DNA from: Pseudomonas sp. FP453
Lineage (GTDB): Bacteria > Pseudomonadota > Gammaproteobacteria > Pseudomonadales > Pseudomonadaceae
Assembly (NCBI RefSeq): GCF_030687495.1
Contig: NZ_CP117435.1
Span: 3,166,501-3,230,500 of the forward strand
Direction of reading: 5' to 3'
Length of the DNA stretch: 64,000 nt
The position numbers and the translations under genes were made by a program. Under the pieces are notes generated by a model that saw only the letters and a program-made list of their open reading frames with translations, did no database searches and was not told the DNA's origin. Positions 36,862 to 46,200 of this stretch are shown here, piece by piece; the stretch's first letter is position 1; each line of letters begins with the position of its first letter.

Positions 36862-37926
36862 ATGAGCCAGAAAACCACAGCCGGCCGGGATCTGCCGCCG
36901 CGCATGATTCAACGATGCCGTAAACGCAAGAGCGGAAAGATCTGGATCGGGTACTACTACGACGGCAGGGACGCCGAAGGTAACCGTAAAGAGATCCCCT
37001 TGGGCAGCGACCTAGACGATGCGAAAGTTGAATGGGCCCATTTGGAGCGCAAGGCCGTACCGTCTCCCGCGCACCTCATGGACCGACTGTTCGAAGAATA
37101 TGAAAAAAAGGTGATGCCCAAGCTCACCAAGGGGACGCAGGACGACTATCAGAAAGGTCTCCGGCAGCTGAAAAAGGCGTTCACCGGCGCCCCACTCGAC
37201 GCAATGACGCCACAGGTTATTGCCCAATACCGGGACGCCAGGAAGGCCAAAGTACGTGCCAACCGAGAGATCGCGCTTCTATCAACGATGTTCACGTTCG
37301 CCCGGGAATGGGGCCTCACGGACAGGGCAAACCCTTGCTTCGGCCTGCGCCGCAACAAGGAAACCCCAAGGGACTACTACGCAGGCGAGATCGTTTGGAA
37401 TGCAGTCTATGATCAGGCGCCCCAGGAACTCAAAGACGCCATGGATCTGGCCTATCTGACCGGCCAGCGTCCCGCCGACGTACTCAAGGTGGCCACCACT
37501 GATTTAAACGCCGGTTTCCTGATGGTTAAACAGGGGAAAACTTCGAAGAAACTACGTCTACGGCTGGAGGATGAAGGTGTGCAATCCGGGCTCAGTACCT
37601 TCATTGATGACCTCCAAGAGCGGCGTGCGATCAAGGGTATTAAAACATCGAGGCTCATTACCAACACTTCCGGCCTGCGGATGAGCCAGCAAATGCTGCG
37701 CAACCGATGGGATGAAGCTCGCGAGAACGCGGCAATCAAGGCGGGCGCCGACGGCGACTCTGCCCTGGCCGCACTGATCCGCCAATTCCAGTTCAAGGAC
37801 ATCCGGCCGAAAGCCGCCAGTGAGATCGAACTGGGGCATGCCAGCCGGTTACTTGGCCACTCCACCGAGGAGATGACCAAGAAAGTCTACCGACGCGTGG
37901 GCGAGATTGTTAAGCCGACTAAGTGA
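36862..37926 (+). CDS. int: tyrosine-type phage integrase
   Basis: This 354-residue site-specific recombinase has an N-terminal AP2-like arm-binding part (KIWIGYYYDGRDAEGNRKEIPLG split around residues 27-50) and a core-binding domain. The catalytic domain has Arg in LTGQRPADVL, the second-box Arg in FKDIRPKAAS, LLGHS, and the nucleophile Tyr in KVYRR. The usual histidine of the second box is a lysine here, as in some related phage integrases. It would have inserted the island into tRNA-Cys. It looks intact. Confidence 0.93.
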   Translation: MSQKTTAGRDLPPRMIQRCRKRKSGKIWIGYYYDGRDAEGNRKEIPLGSDLDDAKVEWAHLERKAVPSPAHLMDRLFEEYEKKVMPKLTKGTQDDYQKGLRQLKKAFTGAPLDAMTPQVIAQYRDARKAKVRANREIALLSTMFTFAREWGLTDRANPCFGLRRNKETPRDYYAGEIVWNAVYDQAPQELKDAMDLAYLTGQRPADVLKVATTDLNAGFLMVKQGKTSKKLRLRLEDEGVQSGLSTFIDDLQERRAIKGIKTSRLITNTSGLRMSQQMLRNRWDEARENAAIKAGADGDSALAALIRQFQFKDIRPKAASEIELGHASRLLGHSTEEMTKKVYRRVGEIVKPTK

Positions 37927-37940
37927 AAGAAATTTACCGC

Positions 37941-37965
37941 TTAGCCCGAGATAAGTTCGGGCTAA
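37941..37965. terminator. hairpin between convergent integrase and cargo genes
   Basis: Perfect nine-base arms (TTAGCCCGA and complement) enclose a seven-base loop between two converging genes. T-runs are weak on both sides, so termination efficiency is uncertain. Confidence 0.5.
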
Positions 37966-37973
37966 ACAAAACG

Positions 37974-39023
37974 TCAATTCACCCAGATAGACAAATCCCC
38001 AAACTCAGATCCCACTTCCCGCTTAACGCTAGCGTGACCGATAGCCAGACCGACACTAGTCAAGGTGAAATTTGTCATTCTCGACTCATTCCAGCATGAA
38101 AAAACGGGACCCAAGTACGGACGTAACCCAACACACTTTTCACGCACCTCATCTTCACTCATTAGCCCAGCATTAAATAAACGTAAAATCTTGTCCCTAT
38201 CCTCTTGGCCTATATAGTACCGATCAAAAATATCAAAAAGAGCCGTACGAGAAATAAATTTAACTTGAAACTTTTCAGAATCATTTAAACATCTTATCAA
38301 AAATACCTCCCGCAACTTCCACGACAATTCCTCAGCATCAACTTCAGAACTATCAACCCCCTTTGAAAAGAGGCCTTGGTAACTCCCGAGCAATAATGTC
38401 TCAAGAGTAGCCGCCATCATTTGCTCACTACCACACCCAGTAAACTGGAGATGTTGAAAGCTAGAAGGCTTTTTAGAAATCTTACTTACAAACGGCATGA
38501 CGTGTGTGTCGAGGTAGTTACCCAAAAGTGCATCACTTACGACATCGTAACTTTGCACATACCGAAATAAAAAAACAATTGCGAGATTCGCAAGATGCGA
38601 ATCGGTCAACTTAGGTACGACATTCAATGACTCATTCAGGACAATTTGAAGAATATTTCGCTCATCCTGCTTACTTCGATCAACTAACAGATCAACTAGC
38701 AAATCACCCAACTGTCGATCACCGGTTCTACCGTACTCCTTTTGAACAGTGAGCAACGCATGTTGAAAATCTGGATCTTTCGCTTTTTTCAATCCTTCCG
38801 GATTCTCTTTTTCAAGCCTTGAAATCACCTCAACTGTAATTTGCTCAACACGGGCGCTCATCGTGTCCCTGGCATCTCCGCTTAGTTCACGGAATGTCGC
38901 CACAGCAACCTCTCGGGCGATCGCTATGGCCTCAATAGCGGAAAGCCCAATTGTAATATTCCCCCCCGCCTGAAGCGCCAAAGCACCTTGCGCAGCATCC
39001 TGGTTCTGGTCCTTATTAAGCAT
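37974..39023 (-). CDS. island cargo protein with N-terminal QAGGNI tag
   Basis: This 349-residue, A/T-rich gene encodes a soluble, mostly helical protein. It opens with MLNKDQNQDAAQGALALQ followed by AGGNITIG (residues 18-26). The start resembles a RefSeq family I remember as LPO_1073/Vpar_1526; this is recollection only. It overlaps the upstream small membrane protein gene by eight bases, so the two are made together. That partner carries the related tag QAGGDIKVGD. No catalytic motif was recognised. Position between integrase and attachment site marks it as cargo. Confidence 0.75.
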   Translation of the reverse strand: MLNKDQNQDAAQGALALQAGGNITIGLSAIEAIAIAREVAVATFRELSGDARDTMSARVEQITVEVISRLEKENPEGLKKAKDPDFQHALLTVQKEYGRTGDRQLGDLLVDLLVDRSKQDERNILQIVLNESLNVVPKLTDSHLANLAIVFLFRYVQSYDVVSDALLGNYLDTHVMPFVSKISKKPSSFQHLQFTGCGSEQMMAATLETLLLGSYQGLFSKGVDSSEVDAEELSWKLREVFLIRCLNDSEKFQVKFISRTALFDIFDRYYIGQEDRDKILRLFNAGLMSEDEVREKCVGLRPYLGPVFSCWNESRMTNFTLTSVGLAIGHASVKREVGSEFGDLSIWVN

Positions 39024-39267
39024 CCTTGCATGCTCCAGTCGTAATATCTCCAACTTTAATATCACCACCTGCCTGAACAGCAACCCCACCCGCTCCAACG
39101 GATTGCGACTGACTAGGTTTATTGGCTGAATTCCGCTTACTGATCCAGATACCTATTAGGGCGGAAAGAGACGTGAGTACTGCAAGTCCCGGCTCGTAGC
39201 CGGGTTCAACGTACAACCAAACGCTGGATACGATCAAAACTAAAAAAGCCAAAATTTTAACGAGCAC
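39016..39267 (-). CDS. small two-helix membrane protein with C-terminal QAGGDI tag
   Basis: This 83-residue protein starts at GTG with AAGGAG six bases upstream. It has two hydrophobic helices (about residues 3-19 and 26-43) and a polar, Ser/Gln-rich linker. A short tag GGVAVQAGGDIKVGDI (residues 60-75) resembles the N-terminus of the downstream 349-residue protein. The tag probably lies in the cytoplasm and could mediate assembly with the partner. The function is unknown; the layout suggests a membrane effector with a soluble partner. Confidence 0.7.
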   Translation of the reverse strand: MLVKILAFLVLIVSSVWLYVEPGYEPGLAVLTSLSALIGIWISKRNSANKPSQSQSVGAGGVAVQAGGDIKVGDITTGACKDA

Positions 39268-39427
39268 GATTCACTCCTTGAGTTTTCACGAAACCCAAAA
39301 GGCTACAGATTGGGCTGCACGATTTTACAGCGGTGCTGACCTGATACATTTTTTTGAAATCCGATCTCGCTCCGCAGAGCGTTTTGACAGATCTTGATAC
39401 CATAAATCAGTCGATTCGTGAGTCACA

Positions 39428-39458
39428 TGCGGAACACATTACAAAAAATGCGGAACAC
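39428..39458. other. candidate integrase arm-type sites, right end
   Basis: TGCGGAACAC occurs twice as direct repeats at 39428-39437 and 39449-39458, exactly 21 bases apart (two helical turns), close to the right attachment site. A shorter form occurs at the left end. Confidence 0.45.
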
Positions 39459-39476
39459 TTCTTAAATCGCAGGCAA

Positions 39477-39511
39477 TAAAAAACCCCGTAGACCATTGAT
39501 CTACGGGGCTT
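39477..39511 (-). terminator. tRNA-Cys terminator (island copy)
   Basis: A nine-base stem CCCCGTAGA/TCTACGGGG with a seven-base loop is followed on the minus strand by a T-run. It follows the tRNA-Cys 3' end. Only the loop and flanks differ from the copy at 34318. Confidence 0.88.
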
Positions 39512-39512
39512 T

Positions 39513-39565
39513 AAGAGTGGAGGCCGAGGTCGGAATCGAACCGGCGTAGGTGGATTTGCAATCCA
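39513..39565. repeat. attachment-site copy: 53-base direct repeat within tRNA-Cys (right end)
   Basis: Identical to 34355-34407. This copy is continuous with the 5' half of tRNA-Cys (39566-39591), so the island's copy now completes the functional tRNA. Confidence 0.93.
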
Positions 39566-39591
39566 CTGCATAACCATTTTGCTACTCGGCC
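39518..39591 (-). tRNA. tRNA-Cys (GCA)
   Basis: This 74-base cloverleaf has acceptor stem GGCCGAG pairing with CTCGGCC, anticodon arm with loop TTGCAAA (anticodon GCA), T loop TTCGATT, U73 discriminator and encoded CCA. U73 is the known identity base for cysteine. It is the integration target of the island to its left. Confidence 0.96.
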
Positions 39592-39803
39592 TCAAACGAT
39601 CAATGCCCCAGTCACTGGCACTCACCGCATGCAAACTTGAGTGGGCTAATGAAGCCTGCCTCTACTCTAACTCATTGAATACAATGAGGTTTTTAATGCT
39701 TCGTTGCGTTCGATGGGCGCCATTATGTACGTATTTGCCAAAGCGTGCAACCCCGTGATTTCAAAAATATTTCGCAGCGCTTTCAAGGGGTTGCGCACCT
39801 GCC

Positions 39804-42092
39804 CTACTCCTTGATCCGTAGCTGCTGGTATTGCGGGTCGGCCTTGATCTGGGCGTCGGTGAACGGCAGCGGGCTGAGTTTTTTCTCGGAGAAGGCCTGG
39901 GTCTGGTCCTTGGCATGTTTGGACGCTGGGTCGCTGGACAGGGAGAACGCCAGCAAGCCTTGGGCCTGGGGGCCGTTGTCGTCGAAGGTGACGATTTGCA
40001 GGTAGCTGCTGCCGCTGACCACTTCGCGTTTGCCGTCGGCGCGCGGGACGGTTTGCATGGCGTTGTAGATGCCCAGGGCCTGCGGGCCGCCGTGGATCGG
40101 GGTTTGGCCGCTGACCTGGATATCGCCCCAACGGCTGTTGGCGGTCAGGCCCAACTTATTGACATCCGCCACCGAAGCAAGCATCGCCTCGCGCAGGGCC
40201 GTGGCGACTGGTTCACGGTCGATGGCCAGGCCGCGTGGCGTGGTCAGCGGCTGTGCCGGGTCGAAGGCTACGCGCCAGGCGTCGGGGATCTGCTGCAGGT
40301 GCTCCATCAGGTTGATGAAGTGCACCAGGCCCAGGCCGCTGTCGAGGTTGGCGCGCTGGTCCCAGGTTTTCAGGCTGGTGCACAGCGGTTGCAGCGCAGC
40401 CGCGTCGGCGCCCAGGTGTTTGGCGCAGAACGCCAGCAGGTCCGGCATGACCAGCCCTGCGAGGTACACCTCGTTGTCCATCACCATATGTTGCAGGTCG
40501 GTGACGCTGATCGGCTTGCTTTCCAGGGATTGCAGGCGTTGCACGGCGAAGCGTGCACGGGGGCCCAGGCCGATGTGGTCCTGGCTGATGACCGGCGAGA
40601 AACCGGTCAGCGGCGCCTTGGGGTTGGCCAGCCACGCCGAGTCGTTGGAATGCTGCACGTAGTCGCTGCGCTCCAGTTGCGGCAGTTGATCGGCGGCGAA
40701 GATGCCGGCCTGGGCCGCGCGCGGGTCGATGTCCCAGGCGCAGGCGCTGTGGGCGCCGTCGAGTACGATCAGTTGCAGCCCGGCGCGCGGGTCGCTGCAT
40801 TGCGCGAGCTTGGCCTGGCTGACGTTCGGCACCACCGACAGGTTCATGTACAGGCTCTGGCCCTGGTCGTCGGCGGCCAGGGTATTGACCCACGGGATGC
40901 CTTGCAGGGTATGCACCGAGGTTTGCAGCTCCTTGAGGCTGGCGGCGCGGTTCATCGCGTACCACTGCTGTAACACGCGGTCGTTGCCGAGGTTGGCGTC
41001 GCGCAGGCTGAAGGCGTAGTGATTGTCCCAGTCCAGTTTGCCGGGCCATTGCACCACTGGGCCGAATTGGGAGCTGTAGAGCGTCTGGGACAAGGCCTTG
41101 AGGCTGCCGTCGGGCTGTTTGGCCTGGACGGTTACCGTGGTTTTGTCCAGCGGGAGGGATTTGCCGTCCAGCAGGTAGCGCGTGGAATCCTTGGGGTCCA
41201 GGGTCAGGCGATACAGGGTGAAATGCTTGGACGTATCGACCGTATGGGTCCAGGCCACATGTTGGTTGAAGCCGATGTTGATCACCGGCAAGCCCGGCAG
41301 TGCCGCACCCATCACATCCAACTGGCCGGGAATGGTCAGGTGCATCTCATAAAAGCGCATGCCACCGACCCACGGGAAATGCGGGTTGGCCAACAACATG
41401 CCACGGCCGTTGAACGAGCGGTCACGCCCTACCGCCACCGCGTTGCTGCCACGGTCCAGGGCAAAGCGCTGTTGATTGGCCGCTGCCACCTCGAAGCGCC
41501 GGGCGCTGGCCTGTACACCAGCAGTAACGCCAGGCGGCGTTGCACCCGCCAGCGCTTCGGCGAATTGACCTACACCGCCTTCGACGAGCAAGCGGCGGGT
41601 CAGCTTGACCACGTCCCCGGGCGTGATCGACCGCACCCACGCCCCTTGGCACTGTGCCGGCGTGCCGTGGTCTTTCAGATAACGGTTGAAACCCGCCACG
41701 TAGCCTTCCACGCGCTGCTGGATCTGCGGCGTTTGCGCGTTCCAGAAGGTCGCGACCGCCTGCGGCGTATTCAACCAGGTGAAAAACACGTCACTGGCCA
41801 GGTTGTTGCGCTCTTCCAGCGTGGCCTGCTCGGGGCCAAAGAAGCGTGAACGCTCACCACTCACCGTCACCACTTCGTTGGCCAGCAGGCACATATTGTC
41901 CTGGGCATACGCATAGCCGATGCCGTAGCCCAGGCCACGCTCATCGTTGGCGCGGATATGGGGCACGCCAAATCCGGTGCGCTGGATCTGCGCCGACGCC
42001 AGCGTTACCGGCTCCCGTGCCGATGCGCCCAGGCTCAACCCCAGCAACACACCCGCCACACACACCCTGGACAACCCGTTGGAAATAATCAC
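39804..42092 (-). CDS. pvdQ: acylase PvdQ (pyoverdine maturation / acyl-homoserine lactone acylase)
   Basis: This 762-residue Ntn-hydrolase is the same length as P. aeruginosa PvdQ. The start is a GTG with GGAG upstream, giving a signal peptide ending GASA. The alpha chain and a linker follow, then the autocatalytic cleavage point Gly-Ser at Ser 216 (DRGSNAVAVGRDRS), which becomes the N-terminal nucleophile of the beta chain. PvdQ removes the fatty-acyl tail from pyoverdine precursors in the periplasm and can cleave long-chain acyl-homoserine lactones. A PvdS box lies upstream. Confidence 0.92.
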   Translation of the reverse strand: MIISNGLSRVCVAGVLLGLSLGASAREPVTLASAQIQRTGFGVPHIRANDERGLGYGIGYAYAQDNMCLLANEVVTVSGERSRFFGPEQATLEERNNLASDVFFTWLNTPQAVATFWNAQTPQIQQRVEGYVAGFNRYLKDHGTPAQCQGAWVRSITPGDVVKLTRRLLVEGGVGQFAEALAGATPPGVTAGVQASARRFEVAAANQQRFALDRGSNAVAVGRDRSFNGRGMLLANPHFPWVGGMRFYEMHLTIPGQLDVMGAALPGLPVINIGFNQHVAWTHTVDTSKHFTLYRLTLDPKDSTRYLLDGKSLPLDKTTVTVQAKQPDGSLKALSQTLYSSQFGPVVQWPGKLDWDNHYAFSLRDANLGNDRVLQQWYAMNRAASLKELQTSVHTLQGIPWVNTLAADDQGQSLYMNLSVVPNVSQAKLAQCSDPRAGLQLIVLDGAHSACAWDIDPRAAQAGIFAADQLPQLERSDYVQHSNDSAWLANPKAPLTGFSPVISQDHIGLGPRARFAVQRLQSLESKPISVTDLQHMVMDNEVYLAGLVMPDLLAFCAKHLGADAAALQPLCTSLKTWDQRANLDSGLGLVHFINLMEHLQQIPDAWRVAFDPAQPLTTPRGLAIDREPVATALREAMLASVADVNKLGLTANSRWGDIQVSGQTPIHGGPQALGIYNAMQTVPRADGKREVVSGSSYLQIVTFDDNGPQAQGLLAFSLSSDPASKHAKDQTQAFSEKKLSPLPFTDAQIKADPQYQQLRIKE

Positions 42093-42149
42093 GCCGACTC
42101 CACAGTCAAATTGAACACCCTCGCAAGGGGTAGCTACCCCACCGTAAGG

Positions 42150-42173
42150 ACGCAATTGACCGGGAACAATTTA
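42150..42173 (-). promoter_or_regulatory. PvdS-dependent iron-starvation (IS) box of pvdQ
   Basis: On the minus strand TAAAT, 16 bases, CGT match the known PvdS sigma-factor recognition pattern TAAAT-N16/17-CGT exactly. The box ends 58 bases before the pvdQ start codon, a usual promoter distance. pvdQ should be expressed under iron limitation. Confidence 0.85.
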
Positions 42174-42317
42174 GGCAGGCAAAGGCGTTATCGCCGTGAC
42201 AAAACCGATACTGACGAAATTTACACATCTAAAACTTCATGATTTCGGCTGCTCGTTCGTCTTATTAACTAAGAGCGCTCATTTTCCTGATCAGGCTCTG
42301 ATAAGGAGTTTTATTGC

Positions 42318-42698
42318 ATGTACAACTCGCAACTGCCCACGGATGGACATTCACCCGCCGCCGAGGCCGCGTTTGGCAACGGCGGCCACGCCTTTGGCAA
42401 GGCGCCGGAACAGCAAGGCAACCAACGGATTCGCCATTTGCTCAAGTATTTTGGCCTGCGCACCAGCCTGATCCGGCTGAAGGTCATCGACGCCCTGCTC
42501 ACCGCTGCCGACAACCAGCGCACCCTCGGGGTTCGCGGCGTGCACAGCCATTTGCTGGAACTGGGCATTCCGTTGTCGTTTCTCAGCGTGCGTGAAGTGC
42601 TCAAGCGCCTGTGCAGCGAGGGCGTGATCACCCTCAATGCCGATAAAAGCTACAGCCTCCATGCGGAGGCTGCCAAAGTACTCGAAGGCCGCGCCTGA
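42318..42698 (+). CDS. Fur-like winged-helix protein
   Basis: This 126-residue protein has a flexible N-terminus. A winged-helix domain follows: KYFGLRTSLIRLKVIDALL, then VRGVHSHLLELGIPLS, FLSVREVLKRL, and SEGVITLNADKSY. This resembles the DNA-binding half of Fur-family repressors. The metal-binding/dimerisation half is missing, so it is shorter than Fur (about 135-150 residues) and may be an unusual regulator. AAGGAG lies well placed upstream. It is divergent from pvdQ. Confidence 0.65.
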   Translation: MYNSQLPTDGHSPAAEAAFGNGGHAFGKAPEQQGNQRIRHLLKYFGLRTSLIRLKVIDALLTAADNQRTLGVRGVHSHLLELGIPLSFLSVREVLKRLCSEGVITLNADKSYSLHAEAAKVLEGRA

Positions 42699-42699
42699 C

Positions 42700-42894
42700 T
42701 CAGAGGTTGGGCTTGACCTTGCGACGCATGATGCCGTTGATCACCACCACGATCACGGCGACGGAAATCGCGATGTACTGGAAGGTTTTCTCGCTGATGG
42801 CCCCGATGTTCTGCAGGTACGACAGGCCAAACATCGTCGCCAGTACCGTGAGGGCGATCAGAATCGAATATTTCAAACGTTGCTTTTGAGTCAT
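42700..42894 (-). CDS. small two-helix membrane protein
   Basis: This 64-residue protein has two membrane helices (about residues 10-27 and 39-54) and basic ends (MTQKQRLK and RRKVKPNL). It converges with the Fur-like gene; stop codons are one base apart. A mutated copy of its middle part lies at 48965-49063. The function is unknown. Confidence 0.65.
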   Translation of the reverse strand: MTQKQRLKYSILIALTVLATMFGLSYLQNIGAISEKTFQYIAISVAVIVVVINGIMRRKVKPNL

Positions 42895-43212
42895 GACGGT
42901 TCCTGAATCTTGAGAATGTAGCCGCTGTGTATCGCCAAACAGGCCGCGCGCATGCCCATTGAGGGGGATGAGCCGGGTTCGGCAGCGTCTCATGTTACAG
43001 GCGATGACACGCTTTGGCTTGTCTGAAGCCTGAATGCCTCTGGTGGTTGACGACTTGTCATCATGGCTCCGGTCATCCCACATCGGGATACTGACTTGTT
43101 TTCTCACGCTTCGAGAAGGAACCACTGACACTGATTCCTGCACCCAAACTGAGCGCACAACGCTCCAGCGTTGTTCTTCCTACGCGCCAGGTGCACTTCA
43201 GTGAGATGAATA
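42895..43212. other. 318-base gap upstream of the large toxin-like gene
   Basis: No gene was found here. At 43157-43174 there is a perfect palindrome (ACAACGCT, CC, AGCGTTGT) followed by TCTT, 38 bases before the start of the large gene. It could be an operator or an attenuating hairpin. The rest shows no recognisable element. Confidence 0.4.
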
Positions 43213-46200
43213 ATGACAACGCCTCTCAGCCACCAACCGCCCCTTCCCCACCTACCTCCACCGCCGCTCCTGACCGAAGCGCTGCAAAAAAACACGGAGC
43301 CTGCGTCCACCGCAGAAACGTCGGAACCCGATACCCGCCAGGCGCTGAACACCGCCTTGGCCGACCATCGCGACCTGCAGACCTTGGCAAAGGTGCTCGC
43401 GACCACCGTTGCGGCACTGCCCGAGAACGCAGAACCATCCGCCGTGAGCACGGCGCTGCAAGAAAATCGAATGCCTGTCGACCCCACCTCGTCATTCCAG
43501 CGTGACCAGAGGTTTCTGCAACAGACCGCCAGTCTTGAAGCGTTCATCAAGGACCGGGATTTCACAGTGCCACTTACCGTCGCCGACCTGAAAGAGCTGG
43601 CCGAGACTGTGGCGGAGGACGCAATCAGCCACCCGCTGGGGAATTTCGCCGGGGCCTTGTCATGGCCCGTCCCCCTGAGCGTTGACGACCAACGCGAGGT
43701 ATTCAATGTCGTGGCGTGCAACAGCACCGGCCTGGAAGGCTTGCCCCTGGAAAAGCCCCAGTGGGGTGCGCTGGACTACCTGGTCGGCGCGCTCAAGCTG
43801 TCGGCCTCCGACTTGCAGGACCCGATCAACGCCCTGGAAAAACTCCTCGACTCGCCCCAGGCGCAGGCGCTGGGGGCGGCGATCCAGCGCAAGGTCAAGG
43901 GCATCGCCACCAGCAGCAGCGTCAACGACTACGTGTTGACGGCGATCCACCTGGGGCTCGACCCCGACGCCATTGAGCAACCTATCCGCAACCATGTCGC
44001 CGGTTTTGATCTGGCCAGCGATGCCTACTGGGGCAAGCCACCCTCCGCAGTCGTCAGCGCCCTGGCGAGCCATCTGATTGCCCGTGGCAGGACATCCAAG
44101 GATACCGCCGAACTGGCCGCCCACCTGCTGCTGGCGCGGGTTGCGCCACAGTTTCTGCTCAAAGATATACCCGCCGGAGTCGATGTCGGGACCACCGCGT
44201 GGGCGAATCTGTGCCTGGCAGTCGCCAGGATCGAGGCCGAGGAGCCTGGCAAGGCCGCCATGATGAGTTTTGCACAGGTCATGCAACTGGCAGACGGCAA
44301 ACCGCCGGCCAGCGGGTCGGCACAAAAAGGTGTCCTGATCGACTGGGCCATTGCCAATCAGGTTCTGGACAAACGCGCCGATGGGTTTTACCCCGACCAG
44401 CAGATCGAGACCGCCCGTAACGCGTTCAACAAGCAGCAAAGTGCGTTGAAGGCGGCGTCGGAGCTGCTCGAAAAACCCATGCCGGATCGAAAGGCAATGG
44501 CCTTGGCCTTGTTGAAAAAGCACTTCGGTGAGGGCGTTGATTTCGAGCACAAAGGCTTACGCATCAACTATGGGCCTGAGACCAAAGGCAACCGCTTCAG
44601 CGACCCTTACTCGATGCTGGACATCACCATGCAAGGGCTGAAACTCGACGAAGACTGGCACGTCATGCCAGGCAGTAAAATCGACCTCAAAGCCTTTGCT
44701 GCGCTGACCCGCAGCGCTGAGTTCAATGTGCCTCGCGCATTCGACGAGGCATTCACCCAGGTCACGCGACACTACAAGGACATCAAGCAAAATCTGGTGA
44801 TGAACGCCATCACCCATTTGCCTGCCGAAGACAGACACCGACTCAACTACGGTGAGCTCAAGTTCTTCAAGGAAAATACTTACAGGCGGTCCGCCTTTCC
44901 GTTCGTCCCGGACAGCCTGTTCCATTCGAGCAAGACGATCCTGGTGCAAGCCGAGTACGAAGGAAAGAAATACGCTTATGCCTTCGACACCGTGCGAGGC
45001 ACTGCCCGTGAGGTGTCCACTCGTCCGACGGACCGTCAGCCCCAGGATGCCCCGAACGAGATCATCAAGTTCGACGAGTTTTTCCCCGACGACAACAGCC
45101 ACGCGCTCAAGGAGAACAGAACGTTTTATCGTCGGCCCAACGTGTTCGACAACCCACGCATCCAGCAAGTGGCGACGACCGTGGTCAAAGGGCTGGAGAT
45201 CGACGGCGCCGCCGTCAAACGCCTGGCCGCGGGCAGGACGACGGCGGAGCAGCGGGCTGACACGCTTGCGTCAGTGGGCGAGTTTTTGCTCGACCTGATC
45301 CCCCTGCGTTCGGCCATCGTCAACTGGCGTGATGGCAAGTATAAAGACGCCGCAACGGACCTGGCGCTGGACATCTTTGGTCTGGTGAGCGCAGGCGTGG
45401 GTGCTGCGGCAAAAATCGTAAAAACCGTCGGCAAGGCCGGTTCCGCCCTCACCAAAATGCTACACGGCAGCCGGATCATCGGCGCGGCGGCAATCGGCGC
45501 ATTCAACCCACTGGACGGTACCGGTGACCTGCTGGTGGGCGCAGGCAAACTCGCCGTCAAAGGCTCCAGCGCACTGGGCGCGTCCGTGCAAAAACTACGG
45601 GGAATCGCCACGGCCAGTGACTTGGCTGAAGCAAGCAAACGGTTTGACTCGGCGGCGACAGGGACTTTCAAAGTGGGCAGCCACAGTGTCGAAGGCAGTG
45701 CGGTCATGCGCGATGGCCATTGGTATGCCTACGACGCCCATACCCAAGCGCCCTACGGCACGCCCCTCGCGGACTTCAACCCGGAACATACGCTGATGCC
45801 GCCGTACCCCCCACAGGGGCCGGTCAAGGTTCAGCACAATGCCCGCGCGCATCCCTACGCGCGGCCCGGTCAACCGTTGCGACAAACCCACGTAAACACA
45901 AACACGGCGTCAAACATCGTCAAAACGGATCACCTGGACACTGTCAACGGCGAATACGTCAAGCACATCAAAGGTGCCCCCACCGAAGCCCACTTCACCC
46001 CCAGCCGGAAACAGGCGACAAAAGAGCGGTTCGAGAAAGACATGAACGCGTTCTATGAAAAGATGGACCCGATGAACCCGACGAATCGCCCGGAGCTACC
46101 GGAAGTTGGGCCCTTCGATGCCGTGCCCGCGGTGATCGAAAAGGCCTTGGACCGTGCAGATGTGGTGATTTTTGGCGAGAACCATCGCAGCCTGGCCTCG

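Larger units (their letters stand above)
34355..39565. mobile_element. degenerate prophage-derived island integrated in tRNA-Cys (~5.2 kb)
   Basis: The element is bounded by 53-base direct repeats and contains a tyrosine integrase. It has the lysis end (spanins, lysozyme fragment) and the integrase end of a phage but no capsid, tail or replication genes. Two cargo loci flank the phage remnants: a HEPN-like gene at the left and a two-gene module at the right. The right repeat restores the 3' part of tRNA-Cys. The first bases (34408-34698) hold no gene, only candidate integrase arm sites. Confidence 0.9.

Noticed and set aside
34355..39565. Complete functional prophage
   Set aside because: No capsid, tail, packaging, repressor or replication genes are present, and the lysozyme and DHH genes lack their N-terminal halves.
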